This document shows positions 28,832 to 37,554 of a stretch of DNA of 64,000 bases, piece after piece. Location: NCBI GenBank assembly GCA_031269775.1, contig JAISYQ010000032.1:1-64000 (forward strand), written 5' to 3'. The stretch comes from Streptococcaceae bacterium (GTDB lineage Bacteria > Bacillota > Bacilli > Lactobacillales > Streptococcaceae). Position 1 is the stretch's first letter. The number at the start of each line of letters is the position of its first letter. The translations under genes and the position numbers were made by a program. The notes below the pieces were generated by a model that was not told the DNA's origin, did no database searches, and worked only from the letters and a program-made list of their open reading frames with translations.

Positions 28832-29551
28832 ATGAATATATTATATTTAGTAACTGCAAGAGGAGGATCTAAAGGTATTCCTAAGAAAAATATTTGTGAA
28901 TTAGGAGGGATGCCATTAATTGCATATAGAATAATTTCTGCTAAAAAAAGTAAATATAAAGGTAGGATAATTGTTTCTACAGATAATTTAGAAATAGCGG
29001 ATACTGCTAAAGAGTATGGAGCAGAGGTTCCATTTATTAGGCCGTCTTATCTTGCCTCTGATACTGCAAGTAGTATAGATGTTGTTGAACATGCAATACA
29101 GTGGATTGAAGATAATGATGCTAATAAATATGATTATCTTTGTTTATTACAGCCTACATCCCCTTTTGTGAGTTATAAAGATTTGAATAGGTCTCTAGAT
29201 TTAATTATTGAAAATAATGCAGATACACTAATAGGTGTAAAAAGAGCAGAAATTAATAGATGTTTTATACAAGAATTAGATGAACATGGTAGACTTTCAA
29301 ATTTTTATTATTCTTTAAAAAATATAAAAAAAGTTAGAAGACAAGATTTTGAGCCTGAATATACATTAAATGGAGGAATATATATTCTTTCTTGGAAGTA
29401 TTTTAAAAAAAATAAAATATTTTATTCGACAAATTCTATTCCATACATTATGGAGGATATAGATTCAGTTGATATAGATGGGCCAATAGATTTTGAATTT
29501 GCAAAATTTTTAGTTGAGCGAAATGTAGTGGACATTAATTTATGGAAATGA
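28832..29551 (+). CDS. legF: LegF/NeuA-type CMP-nonulosonate synthase
   Basis: This activates the finished nonulosonic acid with CTP to give the CMP-sugar donor. It has 239 aa. The CTP-binding TARGGSKGIPKKN is near the start; the block STDNLEIADTAKEYGAEVPF, LLQPTSPF and LNGGIYILSWKYF are typical of CMP-acylneuraminate/legionaminate synthases. TTTAGGAG precedes the ATG. It is the last intact gene of the polysaccharide locus. Confidence 0.88.
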   Translation: MNILYLVTARGGSKGIPKKNICELGGMPLIAYRIISAKKSKYKGRIIVSTDNLEIADTAKEYGAEVPFIRPSYLASDTASSIDVVEHAIQWIEDNDANKYDYLCLLQPTSPFVSYKDLNRSLDLIIENNADTLIGVKRAEINRCFIQELDEHGRLSNFYYSLKNIKKVRRQDFEPEYTLNGGIYILSWKYFKKNKIFYSTNSIPYIMEDIDSVDIDGPIDFEFAKFLVERNVVDINLWK

Positions 29552-29914
29552 GTGTTACAGCTTTTCAAAATGAATATTTAATATAAAATTCACATTATTA
29601 TGCTTTAATTAATCTTTTGCAAAATTTTTTCTGGAAACTGTTTATTAAAGTAAACTATAATTAGTTTATATAAAAATAGATCTATTTATTTTACCTATAT
29701 GGGAATATTTTAAAATCAATTTCTAGTACAAAAGGGTTAATAATGCATGAGTTAAATAATGATGTTGAGAATTTTAGAAAAAATTTCCGACTAAATCTGA
29801 TAGAAAAGTGGATTTGTATAAAGAGTTATCTAAAATAAATGAAATCATTTTAAATATTTAAACAAACTATGCTGTTATCTATTTAAGTTAAAATAATTTA
29901 AATAGGTGGAATTG
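29552..29914. other. Intergenic stretch, no convincing gene
   Basis: It contains GTTACAGCTTTTCAA at 29554-29568, whose exact inverse lies at 29944-29958 inside the next pseudogene. A possible 40-codon remnant at 29743-29862 (MHELNNDVENFRKN, then FPTKSDRKVDLYKEL after a frame change at an A run) is not recognised. No promoter or terminator stands out. Confidence 0.4.
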
Positions 29915-31048
29915 ATGGCTATTTTTGTTAAAAAAAAATTATCTTGAAAAGCTGTAACAATACAGAAATGCGGAGTTTATTAAAGTAATCACTGGCGTTC
30001 GTCGATGTGGTAAGTCGTGTCTTTTAGAAATGTTACATGCTTTATTGCTCGAAGATGGAGTGGAAGATTCACAAATACTCTATCTTTCTTTTGAAGGGAT
30101 GAAATATGATCATTTAAAAAATCAAAAAGCTTTATATTATTATATATTTAAAAAAGCCCCCAAAAAATAAGAAAGTTTATTTTTTGTTTGATGAAATTCA
30201 AGAAGTAGACGAGTGGCAGTTGGTAGTGAATTCACTTCGACTGGATTTTGACTCGGATATTTATATTACAGGATCGAATGCTTCAATATTATCAGGTGAG
30301 CTTTCCACATATCTTGCTGGGAGGTATGTGGAGATTAAAGTTTATCCTATTTTTCAAGAGTTTCTTAATTTTAAAGGGATGCTACGTTTAAAAATATTCA
30401 AACCTACTACCATGAATATCGCAAATTCGGCGGTTTTTCTTCAATTGTTTTGCAATCATATGAAAAAATAAAGATTTATGTACTGTCTGGGATACTAGAC
30501 AGTATTTTGATTTGCGATGTTAGTTTGCGAGATCAAAAAATTGATGTTCCGCTTTTAATCAAATTAACGGAATATCTTTTTGATATTATTGGGCAAATTT
30601 TTTCATCCAAAAAGGTTTTGGGCACGTTAAAAAATGAGCAACTGTCATCATCAGTTGTTACGATCAATAACTATTTAAGTTGGCTACGCGCTCGTTTTTG
30701 TTTTATAAAGTAGAACGTTATGATATTAGAGGAAGAAAACGTATGCAAACGCTTGGCAAGTATTATACAGTTGATCTAGGGCTTCGTAATCAAACACTTC
30801 AAGATAGTGAGCAAAGTCGCGGATCGCAACTGGAGAATATAGTGTACTTGGAACTTTTAAGAAGATGGTATCAAGTTTTTGTTGGCAAGTATGATGCTAA
30901 AGAAATTGACTTTGTTGCGCGAAAAAGAGATGAAGTAGTTTATTTTCAAGTAATTGCTGAAATTCCCAGAAAAAGCACACGCGAAACGGATAATTTATTA
31001 TACTTACCTACTGGATATGCGAAAAAAATTATTCTGGAAAATTACAAT

Positions 31049-31930
31049 AGACCTCTTGCGAAATAATTTTCCTAATGTTACATTATCAGCATGAAATATG
31101 AAGTGATAAAAACATATAAACCAGCGACCTTTCGCCGCTTGACGGGGGTGAAACCTAAGACATTTGAAGTAACGGTCGATGTTCTATGTGAAGTATTTGC
31201 CGCCAAACATAAGCGTGGTGCAGGCTGCCCAAGCTAAACATCGAGGACATGTTGCTTGCCACGCTTGAGTATCTGCGAGAATATCGCACTTTTGCTCATA
31301 TTGCAGAGCTGAATTTGATATTGCCGAAAGTAATTTATTTTGTACGGTGAGGTGAGTGGAGCAAGTGCTGATCGGGGATGCTCGCTTTCATTTGCCTGGC
31401 AAAAAGACGTTGCTGAAAAGCGATGCACAGTACGAAGTTGTGCTTGTTGATGTAACGGAAACATCTTGTAAGCGTCCTAAAAAACAGAGCAGAAACTACT
31501 CCGGCAAAAAGAAGTGTCATATAATTAAAATGCAAGTAGTGGTTGATAAATTGAGCGGCAAGATAATTTGTACAGCGTTTTCTGAGGGTAAAAAACACGA
31601 TTTTAAGTTGTTTTTGGAGCTAATGTGCATTTCGCGAAAACGGTTAAGGTTAAAATAGATACCGGTTATGTCGGCATTGGGCGATGTTATTTGAATTCAG
31701 AGTTGCCACATAAAAAATCCAAGCGTCACCTTTTGACCAAAAAGCAGAAACAAAAAAACCGTCATGTGTTACGTTCTCGTATGCTGAATGAACATGTTAT
31801 TGGCTTTGTGAAGCGATTTCGCATCTTGGCGGAGCGTTATCGTAATCGTAGAAAACGATTTGGATTGCGATTTAATCTTCTTGCGGTTATTTGTAATTTT
31901 GACAGAAATTGCTAGTTTCGAAAGAGGTTT
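31049..31930 (+). mobile_element. IS5-family element (ISL2-like), 882 bp, with AAT target duplication
   Basis: The left end is AGACCTCTTGCGAAATAATT. The right end, read in reverse, is AAACCTCTTTCGAAACTAGC, giving imperfect inverted ends of about 16 bp. AAT stands on both sides (31046-31048 and 31931-31933). Three-base ANT duplications and a length near 0.9 kb fit the ISL2 group of the IS5 family. Removing the element plus one AAT restores the reading frame of the host ATPase gene, which fixes the boundaries to the base. Confidence 0.88.
31092..31915 (+). pseudogene. IS5-family transposase, broken
   Basis: This gene fills the IS. MKYEVIKTYKPATFRRLTGV begins it. A frame change near 31225 leads to LNIEDMLLATLEYLREYRTF, a second lies near 31320, and a TGA near 31352 replaces a probable Trp before VEQVLIGDARFHLPGKK. 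LVDVTETSCKRPKKQ, YSGKKKCHIIK and VVVDKLSGKII carry the DDE core. Another frame change near 31612 precedes KIDTGYVGIG and the C-terminal HVIGFVKRFRILAERYRNRR. With at least four lesions the element cannot move by itself. Confidence 0.85.
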
Positions 31931-32113
31931 AATGACGTTGGTACTATCGAAGGTATTTCAGTCGTGCACATTCTAAATTTTTTGCTAGAAGGTTATGTGG
32001 ATAAAGAAAATTTAATTTAAAAATTCATTTATGGTCTCTAGTGAAATATCTCTGGAGCTATGAAATACATTTTAGGTTCTTACTTAATAGATTTTTGCCA
32101 TATTTGTAACTCA

Positions 32114-33066
32114 TTACTTATTAATTTTTACATACCCAGTGGAGGGTTCATTGCCAACTTTGTTTATAAACCCATCTTTTACCAAGTTAGTTAAGGTTTA
32201 TTCTACTGTAATTTTACTAATTTCAGGTGCTTGTTCCATAATTTCTTTTTTGGTTATTTTGCCTTTAGATATTTTTTTGAATCTTAGATGTTCTACTCTT
32301 TTTTCAAATTCATCATAGGCTTTCAATAAAATTCTAAGATAATATTTTGTAAATGGTGCATAATTATTTTTTTCTTCGTGCCAAAGAATTGAACTTGCTT
32401 GCAACGTTTCGTATTGCGGTAATAAAGCAACAATGTCAATAATTTGCTCATTCTACCGTTTCCATCATTAAAAGGGTGAATACTTAAAAAATTCAAAATA
32501 AACATCGGAATAAGAATTAGCGAATCAATTTTCTTTTTGTTAATTGCTGTAGTAAATTTCTGGCATAGCGCTTTAATGGCATCTTTTGCTTGATAAGCAG
32601 GCACAGGGATAAATTTTGCTTTTGCCTTGCCTTTTTCATCAGCTTCAGAAATGATATTGTCAGAATTTTTATAATTTCCACCTATAGAAATATCTGAGTA
32701 AGAATATAAATCACGATGAAATTGTAAAAGAATATTTGGTGTTGGGCTGATATACTCATAATTTTCATGAATTGTTTGTAACACTTCTTTGTAACCAAAA
32801 ATTTCCTGTTCAGAACGATTTTGTGGTTCGGATTTTTCATGCACCAATTCTTCAAGACGTTTGTCTGATGTAGATATTCCTTCAATTCGATTTGAAGCGC
32901 CTGTACTTTGAATTTTTGCTACATCAAGCGTTGTGTTTAATTCATCAGCATTTGTTTCAATAAGTAAGTCTTGTCGCCTTTTATGTTCATGAATGCCTGC
33001 GATTAGGGTAACTATTTCAGATGTTAAGTATTCAGATGGCTTGTTTACATAATCATATTGCCTCAT
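32114..33066 (-). pseudogene. Fic-family protein, broken
   Basis: The Fic active site is HPFNDGNGRMSKL. An inhibitory helix motif, SNRIEG, lies near residue 60, so the protein would be the self-inhibited class with the helix at the N-terminus. Fic proteins AMPylate targets. About 20 residues after LLTLLLYYRN are missing and the frame changes near 32430. ASSILWHEEKNNYAPF, YYLRILLKAYDEFEKRV and a winged-helix tail (TLTNLVKDGFINKVGNEPS) follow, with an in-frame TAA near 32200. The start has GAAGGAG. It looks like a chromosomal Fic gene in decay. Confidence 0.82.
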
Positions 33067-33382
33067 TTTATCTCCTTCATTTACGTTTTATATCAATCAT
33101 TTTAATATATTTTGATGGAGATAAATTTCATATTAAGAAAAATTTTGGGAAAATTTTGGATTTTTATTTCTTTCAATAATAATTTAAGCTGTAATTTTGC
33201 TATTGAAATTTTCGAAAAAATTTATTTTTTGGAAAGTAATCTAATAATATTATTATTTTTTTGTTAATAAAAAGTAGCTAAAATCTGCGCATTTATTTTA
33301 AAATAAATTTAATTTTGTATAGGATTTTTTGTAAACTAACTCTCCGTAAAATTTTTTACTCATAAATTTTCCCTTTTTCCCT

Positions 33383-33388
33383 TATAAT
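33383..33388 (+). promoter_or_regulatory. Candidate -10 box for the AI-2E-type permease
   Basis: TATAAT overlaps the in-frame ATG at 33387. If it is used, transcription starts near 33395, so that ATG cannot be the start and ATG 33435 is favoured. No good -35 box is seen. The rest of the 33067-33382 interval is AT-rich without other recognisable signals. Confidence 0.4.
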
Positions 33389-33434
33389 GAAGAAAAAATA
33401 TTTTCTTACATTTTGGCAAATGGGATGTGTAATT

Positions 33435-34550
33435 ATGAAATTTTTTAAATCTTTTAAAAAAGAAAACACGCTCTACTGGTCTTTAGAAGCTTTAATTTTA
33501 ATTAGTTTAATTTTTATTTTGACCAAATTAGATTTTATTTACCAGCCTTTATTTACATTTTTTTCTACCCTTTCGACTCCTATATTGATTGCTGGTTTTT
33601 TATTTTATATGTTAAATCCTGTTGTTCAATTTATGGAAAAAAAAATGAGAATAAAGCGCATTTTTGGCATTGTAATTGTTTTTTTTATATTACTTGCAAT
33701 AATTGTTTTTACCTTGCTTAATTTTATTCCACACTTAATTGAACAGATCACAAGTTTCACAAAAGATGTTCCCTCTTATATCAGAGATATTCAAAGGTGG
33801 TTATTAAGCTTGACAAAGTATCCCTTCTTTAAAAATATTGACTTTAAAGATTATATTGAAAAGCTTGATTTTTCTTATGGCTCCATAATCACCAAAACGC
33901 TAAATGGCACGGCTAACTATATAAATTCGCTTCTTTCTGTTGTAACAACGACACTTATTATTATTGTTACTGTTCCGTTTGTTTTATTTTATATGCTAAA
34001 AGATGGAAAAAAATTTAAATACCAAATTTTAAAGTTTATACCTCAAAAAAGACGCCAAAAATTTGAGCGCCTACTTGAAGATATGAATAATACTATAGCT
34101 ACTTATATAAATGGTCAGGCTATTGAATGCCTTTTTGTTGGAAGCTGTATGATTATCGGCTATTTTATTCTTGGGATTGACTATGCCTTTTTATTTGGCG
34201 TTATCGCAGGCTTAGCTAATCTGATACCTTATCTAGGCCCATACATAGGATTAGCTTTTTCATTTTTAGCAACTGTTTTTGAGAATCCTCTTAAAGCATT
34301 AATGTGCATTATCTTGGTAATAATCGTTCAACAAATCGATGGTAATGTTATCTATCCAAACGTTATCGGTAAAACTTTAAAAATACATCCACTAACTATT
34401 ATCTTTGTTTTAATGGTGGCAGGAAATATTGCAGGATTACTTGGTATTTTTTTAGGTGTTCCAATATACGCAATTAGCAAAATAATCTTAAAATTCGTTG
34501 CTAATATTTACAAAACAAACAAAGAACAAACAAAATCATCTACATCTTAA
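33435..34550 (+). CDS. AI-2E/PerM-family transporter
   Basis: This is a membrane protein of about 371 aa with seven to eight predicted helices. PILIAGFLFYMLNPVVQFMEKK near the N-terminus, VTVPFVLFYMLKDGKKF in the middle and GVIAGLANLIPYLGPYIGLAF, QQIDGNVIYPNVIGKTLKIHP toward the end are diagnostic. The family includes exporters of AI-2 and Na+/H+ antiporters; the substrate is unknown here. ATG 33435 has GGGATG upstream. An in-frame ATG at 33387 sits in a likely -10 box. It is followed 21 bp later by plsY. Confidence 0.85.
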   Translation: MKFFKSFKKENTLYWSLEALILISLIFILTKLDFIYQPLFTFFSTLSTPILIAGFLFYMLNPVVQFMEKKMRIKRIFGIVIVFFILLAIIVFTLLNFIPHLIEQITSFTKDVPSYIRDIQRWLLSLTKYPFFKNIDFKDYIEKLDFSYGSIITKTLNGTANYINSLLSVVTTTLIIIVTVPFVLFYMLKDGKKFKYQILKFIPQKRRQKFERLLEDMNNTIATYINGQAIECLFVGSCMIIGYFILGIDYAFLFGVIAGLANLIPYLGPYIGLAFSFLATVFENPLKALMCIILVIIVQQIDGNVIYPNVIGKTLKIHPLTIIFVLMVAGNIAGLLGIFLGVPIYAISKIILKFVANIYKTNKEQTKSSTS

Positions 34551-34571
34551 ACACGTTTTAGGGAGAAATTC

Positions 34572-35216
34572 ATGAAATTAATATCGATACTGCTCTTAAG
34601 CTATTTAATTGGCTCCATTCCTTTTGGTTTGTTAATTGGGAAAATATTCTTCAATAAAAATCTTCGTGAATATGGCTCTGGCAATACAGGAGCAACCAAT
34701 ACATTTCGCATACTAGGAACAAAAGCAGGAATTATTGTTTTATTATTAGATATGTTTAAAGGAACAATTGCGACTCTTTTACCTTTAATCTTTCGTATAC
34801 ATGAAATCAATCCTTTAATTTTTGGTGCCTGCGCCGTACTTGGGCATACCTTTCCTGTATTTTTTTACTTTAAAGGTGGAAAAGCTGTTGCAACTAGCGG
34901 AGGAGCGTTGCTTGGTTATAATCCTTGGTTATTTATCTTTGTCATTGTTGTTTTTTTACTCTTTCTTTTTCTAACGAGTATGGTAAGTTTTGCTAGTTTA
35001 GGCGTTTCCATAAGTACAGTGTTTTTAGTACTTTTTTCGCCGATTTTTCATTGGTTTATCATACCAAAATTTGATCTTTTGCTAGATATCACTATTACAA
35101 TCTTAGCAAGTTTTATTTGGATCCGACATTTTGCGAATTTCAAGCGTATTCTTAACAAAACCGAAAGCACTGTTTCTTTTGGTTTAGGTTTTTTTAGCAA
35201 TAAAAGAGGTAATTAA
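34572..35216 (+). CDS. plsY: Acyl-phosphate:glycerol-3-phosphate acyltransferase
   Basis: This transfers the acyl group from acyl-phosphate to glycerol-3-phosphate, the first step of phospholipid synthesis in Gram-positive bacteria. It is a 214-aa, five-to-seven-helix membrane protein. The three conserved motifs are visible: SYLIGSIPFGLLIGK, GSGNTGATNTFRILG and GHTFPVFFYFKGGKAVATSGG. AGGGAGA precedes the ATG. It probably forms an operon with the upstream permease and faces metQ tail to tail, with only 22 bp between them. Confidence 0.93.
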   Translation: MKLISILLLSYLIGSIPFGLLIGKIFFNKNLREYGSGNTGATNTFRILGTKAGIIVLLLDMFKGTIATLLPLIFRIHEINPLIFGACAVLGHTFPVFFYFKGGKAVATSGGALLGYNPWLFIFVIVVFLLFLFLTSMVSFASLGVSISTVFLVLFSPIFHWFIIPKFDLLLDITITILASFIWIRHFANFKRILNKTESTVSFGLGFFSNKRGN

Positions 35217-35238
35217 AAAGATCTTTTTTGGATCAGAC

Positions 35239-36081
35239 TTACTTCTTCCAATCATCTTTTGCAACTGGCTTAACAAATCCTCCCCACATCTTTAAAATCC
35301 AATTTTGAACCTCTTTTTTATGCAAAACTTTGATCAAAGCTTTGATTTTTCTAGACTTTTCTAGACCTATTTTTGTCACCACAATATTGACATAAGGAGA
35401 ATTATCAGATTCAAGCAGGACAGAATCTTCTAAAGGATTTAACTTAGCTCCATAAGCAAAATTTGCATTAATTGCGACCAAATCACCTTCTTGATTATTG
35501 TAAGCTTGCACTAACATTTCAGGTTTAACATTATGAATAAATTTTAAATGCTTTTTATTTTTTAAAATATCTTCAAAAGAAGCATTTTCTAAAACTACAC
35601 CCTTTTTAACTTCAACTAACTTAGTTTTTTTTAAAATAGAAATTACTCGTCCCCAATCCGCTACTGAATCAGATACTGTAATTATCGCTTCCTCTTTTAA
35701 ATCTTTTATTTTTTTAACATTTTTTGAATATAAACCCATCGGTTCAATATGAACAGCACAGGCAATGGAAAATTGATAATTATTTTCCTTCACAGCCTTT
35801 TTAAAAAAGGGAACGTGTTGGAAATAATTGGCATCTACGTCCCCACTTGCTAATGTTTTATTGGGCATAACAAAACTATCAAATTTTTTAATAATTAATT
35901 TATACCCTTCTTTTTTTAATAAAGGAGCTACATGTTCTAAAATTTCTGCGTGTGGCGTTGGAGAAGCCGCAATTGTAATTATTTTACTATCACTTGTACT
36001 CTTTTTTTGTGAGTCTTTACAACCAGTAATTACAAATAAAATTAATATTAACGATAAAAGCCTTAAAACATTTTTTTTCAT
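35239..36081 (-). CDS. metQ: NlpA-family methionine-binding lipoprotein
   Basis: This is the substrate-binding lipoprotein of a methionine ABC importer. It has 280 aa with a signal peptide ending in VITGC (lipidated Cys21), then IAASPTPHAEILEHV, DGDVDANYFQHVPFF-like sequence (SGDVDANYFQHVPFF), HIEPMGLYSKNVKKI and VAINANFAYGAKLNP. The permease gene metI is absent, and metN survives only as a fragment directly upstream. The binding protein is therefore an orphan in this locus. Its ribosome site (GAAGGATGG) lies in the join with metN. Confidence 0.88.
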   Translation of the reverse strand: MKKNVLRLLSLILILFVITGCKDSQKKSTSDSKIITIAASPTPHAEILEHVAPLLKKEGYKLIIKKFDSFVMPNKTLASGDVDANYFQHVPFFKKAVKENNYQFSIACAVHIEPMGLYSKNVKKIKDLKEEAIITVSDSVADWGRVISILKKTKLVEVKKGVVLENASFEDILKNKKHLKFIHNVKPEMLVQAYNNQEGDLVAINANFAYGAKLNPLEDSVLLESDNSPYVNIVVTKIGLEKSRKIKALIKVLHKKEVQNWILKMWGGFVKPVAKDDWKK

Positions 36082-36089
36082 TTTTACAC

Positions 36090-36349
36090 CATCCTTCTCT
36101 TTGACGAAATTTACGCAAATTTTTTACCTTAAGTTTTGAAATCTTTTTTCCTAAAATCTTCACAACTCCGTTATTAGTTATTTTTAGACCATTAAATAAA
36201 CGCACCAATGTACTTTTTCTTGCACCAGAATAACCAAATTTCATAAATATCGCTTTTTTTTTAATATTTAATGTTACTTTATCAAAAGCTTTAATATTTT
36301 CTGATCGCCTTTTAAAAGTTTTAGTAATTTCTTTTAGTTCAATAGACTT
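36090..36349 (-). pseudogene. metN: metN ATPase, N-terminal fragment
   Basis: About 85 codons remain: IELKEITKTFKRRSENIKAF, DKVTLNIKKK, FGYSGARKSTLVRLFNGL and VKNLRKFRQRE. The P-loop reads GYSGARKST, with Arg for the second Gly of GxSGAGKST, which should abolish ATP binding. The start codon is not recognisable. After FRQRE the sequence joins the metQ leader, so the rest of metN and all of metI have been deleted. Confidence 0.8.
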
Positions 36350-36533
36350 TCTCTAAAATTAGAGTATTGGATTTGAGTCAATATTTTGGACACATTTTTA
36401 TACATTTGCCTAACTTTCTCAAGCCAAAAAAAACATCGCTCCACAACCTAGCGTTTTGGTATCACTTTAAACATATATTCATCTGAGCGTTTGATAATCT
36501 TCACAGGGCAACCTAAAATTTTCTTAAGAGAGT

Positions 36534-36580
36534 TAATAAATATAAAAAAGTATAACAACACGCTCAAATTTTGGTCAATA
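36534..36580 (-). repeat. 47-bp repeat with minus-strand promoter, copy 1
   Basis: The segment is nearly identical to 38885-38932. Read on the minus strand it holds TTGACC (36573-36578), 18 bp, then TATACT (36549-36554). It would drive transcription toward the metN fragment and metQ. Conservation of the whole block suggests duplication of a promoter region. Confidence 0.6.
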
Positions 36581-36640
36581 TATATATGTTCGAAATATGA
36601 GTACTTTTCATTGTTTGCGTCATGTTTTTGCTTATCAACT

Positions 36641-36673
36641 AAAAAAGACAACCTTAAAAAGGTTGTCTTTTTT
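36641..36673. terminator. Bidirectional rho-independent terminator
   Basis: AAAAAAGACAACC and GGTTGTCTTTTTT pair perfectly around a TTAAAAA loop, and the A and T runs serve both strands. On the minus strand it closes the secreted-protein gene at 36700-37515. Confidence 0.85.
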
Positions 36674-36699
36674 AGTTTTTTAAAAGCGTATCCATTTTT

Positions 36700-37515
36700 T
36701 TATCTGTATCTGCGGGAACTGTTACGTACTTTTAATTTAATTTGCCAATAACTATCAAGAAAAGTTTTTAAGTTATAAAATTGCTTTCTTTCATATCTTG
36801 GAGGTACATGAGTAAACCAAATAACTGCCTTTTCCAGTGGTGCATCAAGATTTGGTGTTAATATATAGCCCCAGGCACCAGATCCAAAATTAAGATTAAC
36901 AGGGATTATTTTTAAATCATGATTTTTTAAATTAAACGGCAAATCAGCTATCCTTAAACCTGGTTCTTTTCCCTCCTCTGGTTCCATTGCAATTATTTCA
37001 TCTCTCTCCTTTTGTTCCATTGCAATTATTTCATCTTCATACGTTTTTCCTAAAACAACAACATTCATAAATTTTACTTCAATTTTTTTTGGTTTTGCTA
37101 TTACTCTTAACATTTCTTCAATACTTTTATCACTATTTTTTAAATTCACATTAAATGATGCAAGTTGAAATTTTAAAACTCCATCTTCTTCTTCTGTTAT
37201 AGGAATATATAAATTAAAATTCTTCGGTTCTTGTAATACTTCCTTGATGAGAATAGAAGGAGTTTCAGCAGGTTTTTCTGGTTTCCTTTCAACAATTCCT
37301 TTAGAAGGCGCCACGATTTTTTGATGCCAATTATCTTGTAAGGTTATGTAATGATTAACGTGAATTTGTTGCTGTACTTCTAATTTAAACCAATTATTTT
37401 CTTCTATAGTTAGGTACGCGCTCTTCTTTGTTTGTTGAGTCATACAATTTCCGACTACGCTAAAACTAAACATTGCTACACAACTTAACATTAATCCCAT
37501 AAAGAATTTTTTCAT
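36700..37515 (-). CDS. Secreted protein of unknown function
   Basis: This is a 271-aa protein with a clear signal peptide (MKKFFMGLMLSCVAMFSFSV, cleavage near 22-26). The mature part is hydrophilic, with a Pro/Glu-rich stretch (VERKPEKPAETPS) and a short tandem repeat, DEIIAMEQKER then DEIIAMEPEEG. No known domain is recognised. The final residues may be altered by a frameshift: in the next frame VTVPADTDKKMDTLLKN reads to a stop just before the terminator. It shares orientation and probably transcription with the cysteine-protease-like gene 40 bp upstream. Confidence 0.6.
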   Translation of the reverse strand: MKKFFMGLMLSCVAMFSFSVVGNCMTQQTKKSAYLTIEENNWFKLEVQQQIHVNHYITLQDNWHQKIVAPSKGIVERKPEKPAETPSILIKEVLQEPKNFNLYIPITEEEDGVLKFQLASFNVNLKNSDKSIEEMLRVIAKPKKIEVKFMNVVVLGKTYEDEIIAMEQKERDEIIAMEPEEGKEPGLRIADLPFNLKNHDLKIIPVNLNFGSGAWGYILTPNLDAPLEKAVIWFTHVPPRYERKQFYNLKTFLDSYWQIKLKVRNSSRRYR

Positions 37516-37554
37516 AATAAGATTCCTCCCTTTTATTTTTCCTTTTTTATAAGC

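Larger units (their letters stand above)
29915..32020 (+). pseudogene. AAA ATPase with DUF4143-type C-terminus, interrupted by an IS
   Basis: Pieced together over several frames, this was a protein of about 400 residues. Walker A reads ITGVRRCGKSCLLEML. Walker B reads YFLFDEIQEVDEW, followed by YITGSNASILSGEL and AGRYVEIKVYPIFQEF. The C-terminal part has KYYTVDLGLRN, GSQLENIVYLELLRR and EIDFVARKRDEVVYFQV. Stops or frame changes fall near 29940, 30165, 30400-30470 and 30690. An IS at 31049-31930 interrupts the 3' end. Without it, ENYN joins DVGTIEGISVVHILNFLLEG in frame and the gene ends at 32020. Such ATPases are common accessory genes of unclear role. Confidence 0.8.

Noticed and set aside
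36448-36651. Minus-strand open frame of 67 codons ending KIIKRSDEYMFKVIPKR
   Set aside because: It overlaps the duplicated promoter segment, has no clear ribosome site and no recognised family. The tail looks protein-like, so it may be the end of a lost gene, but it is too weak to list.
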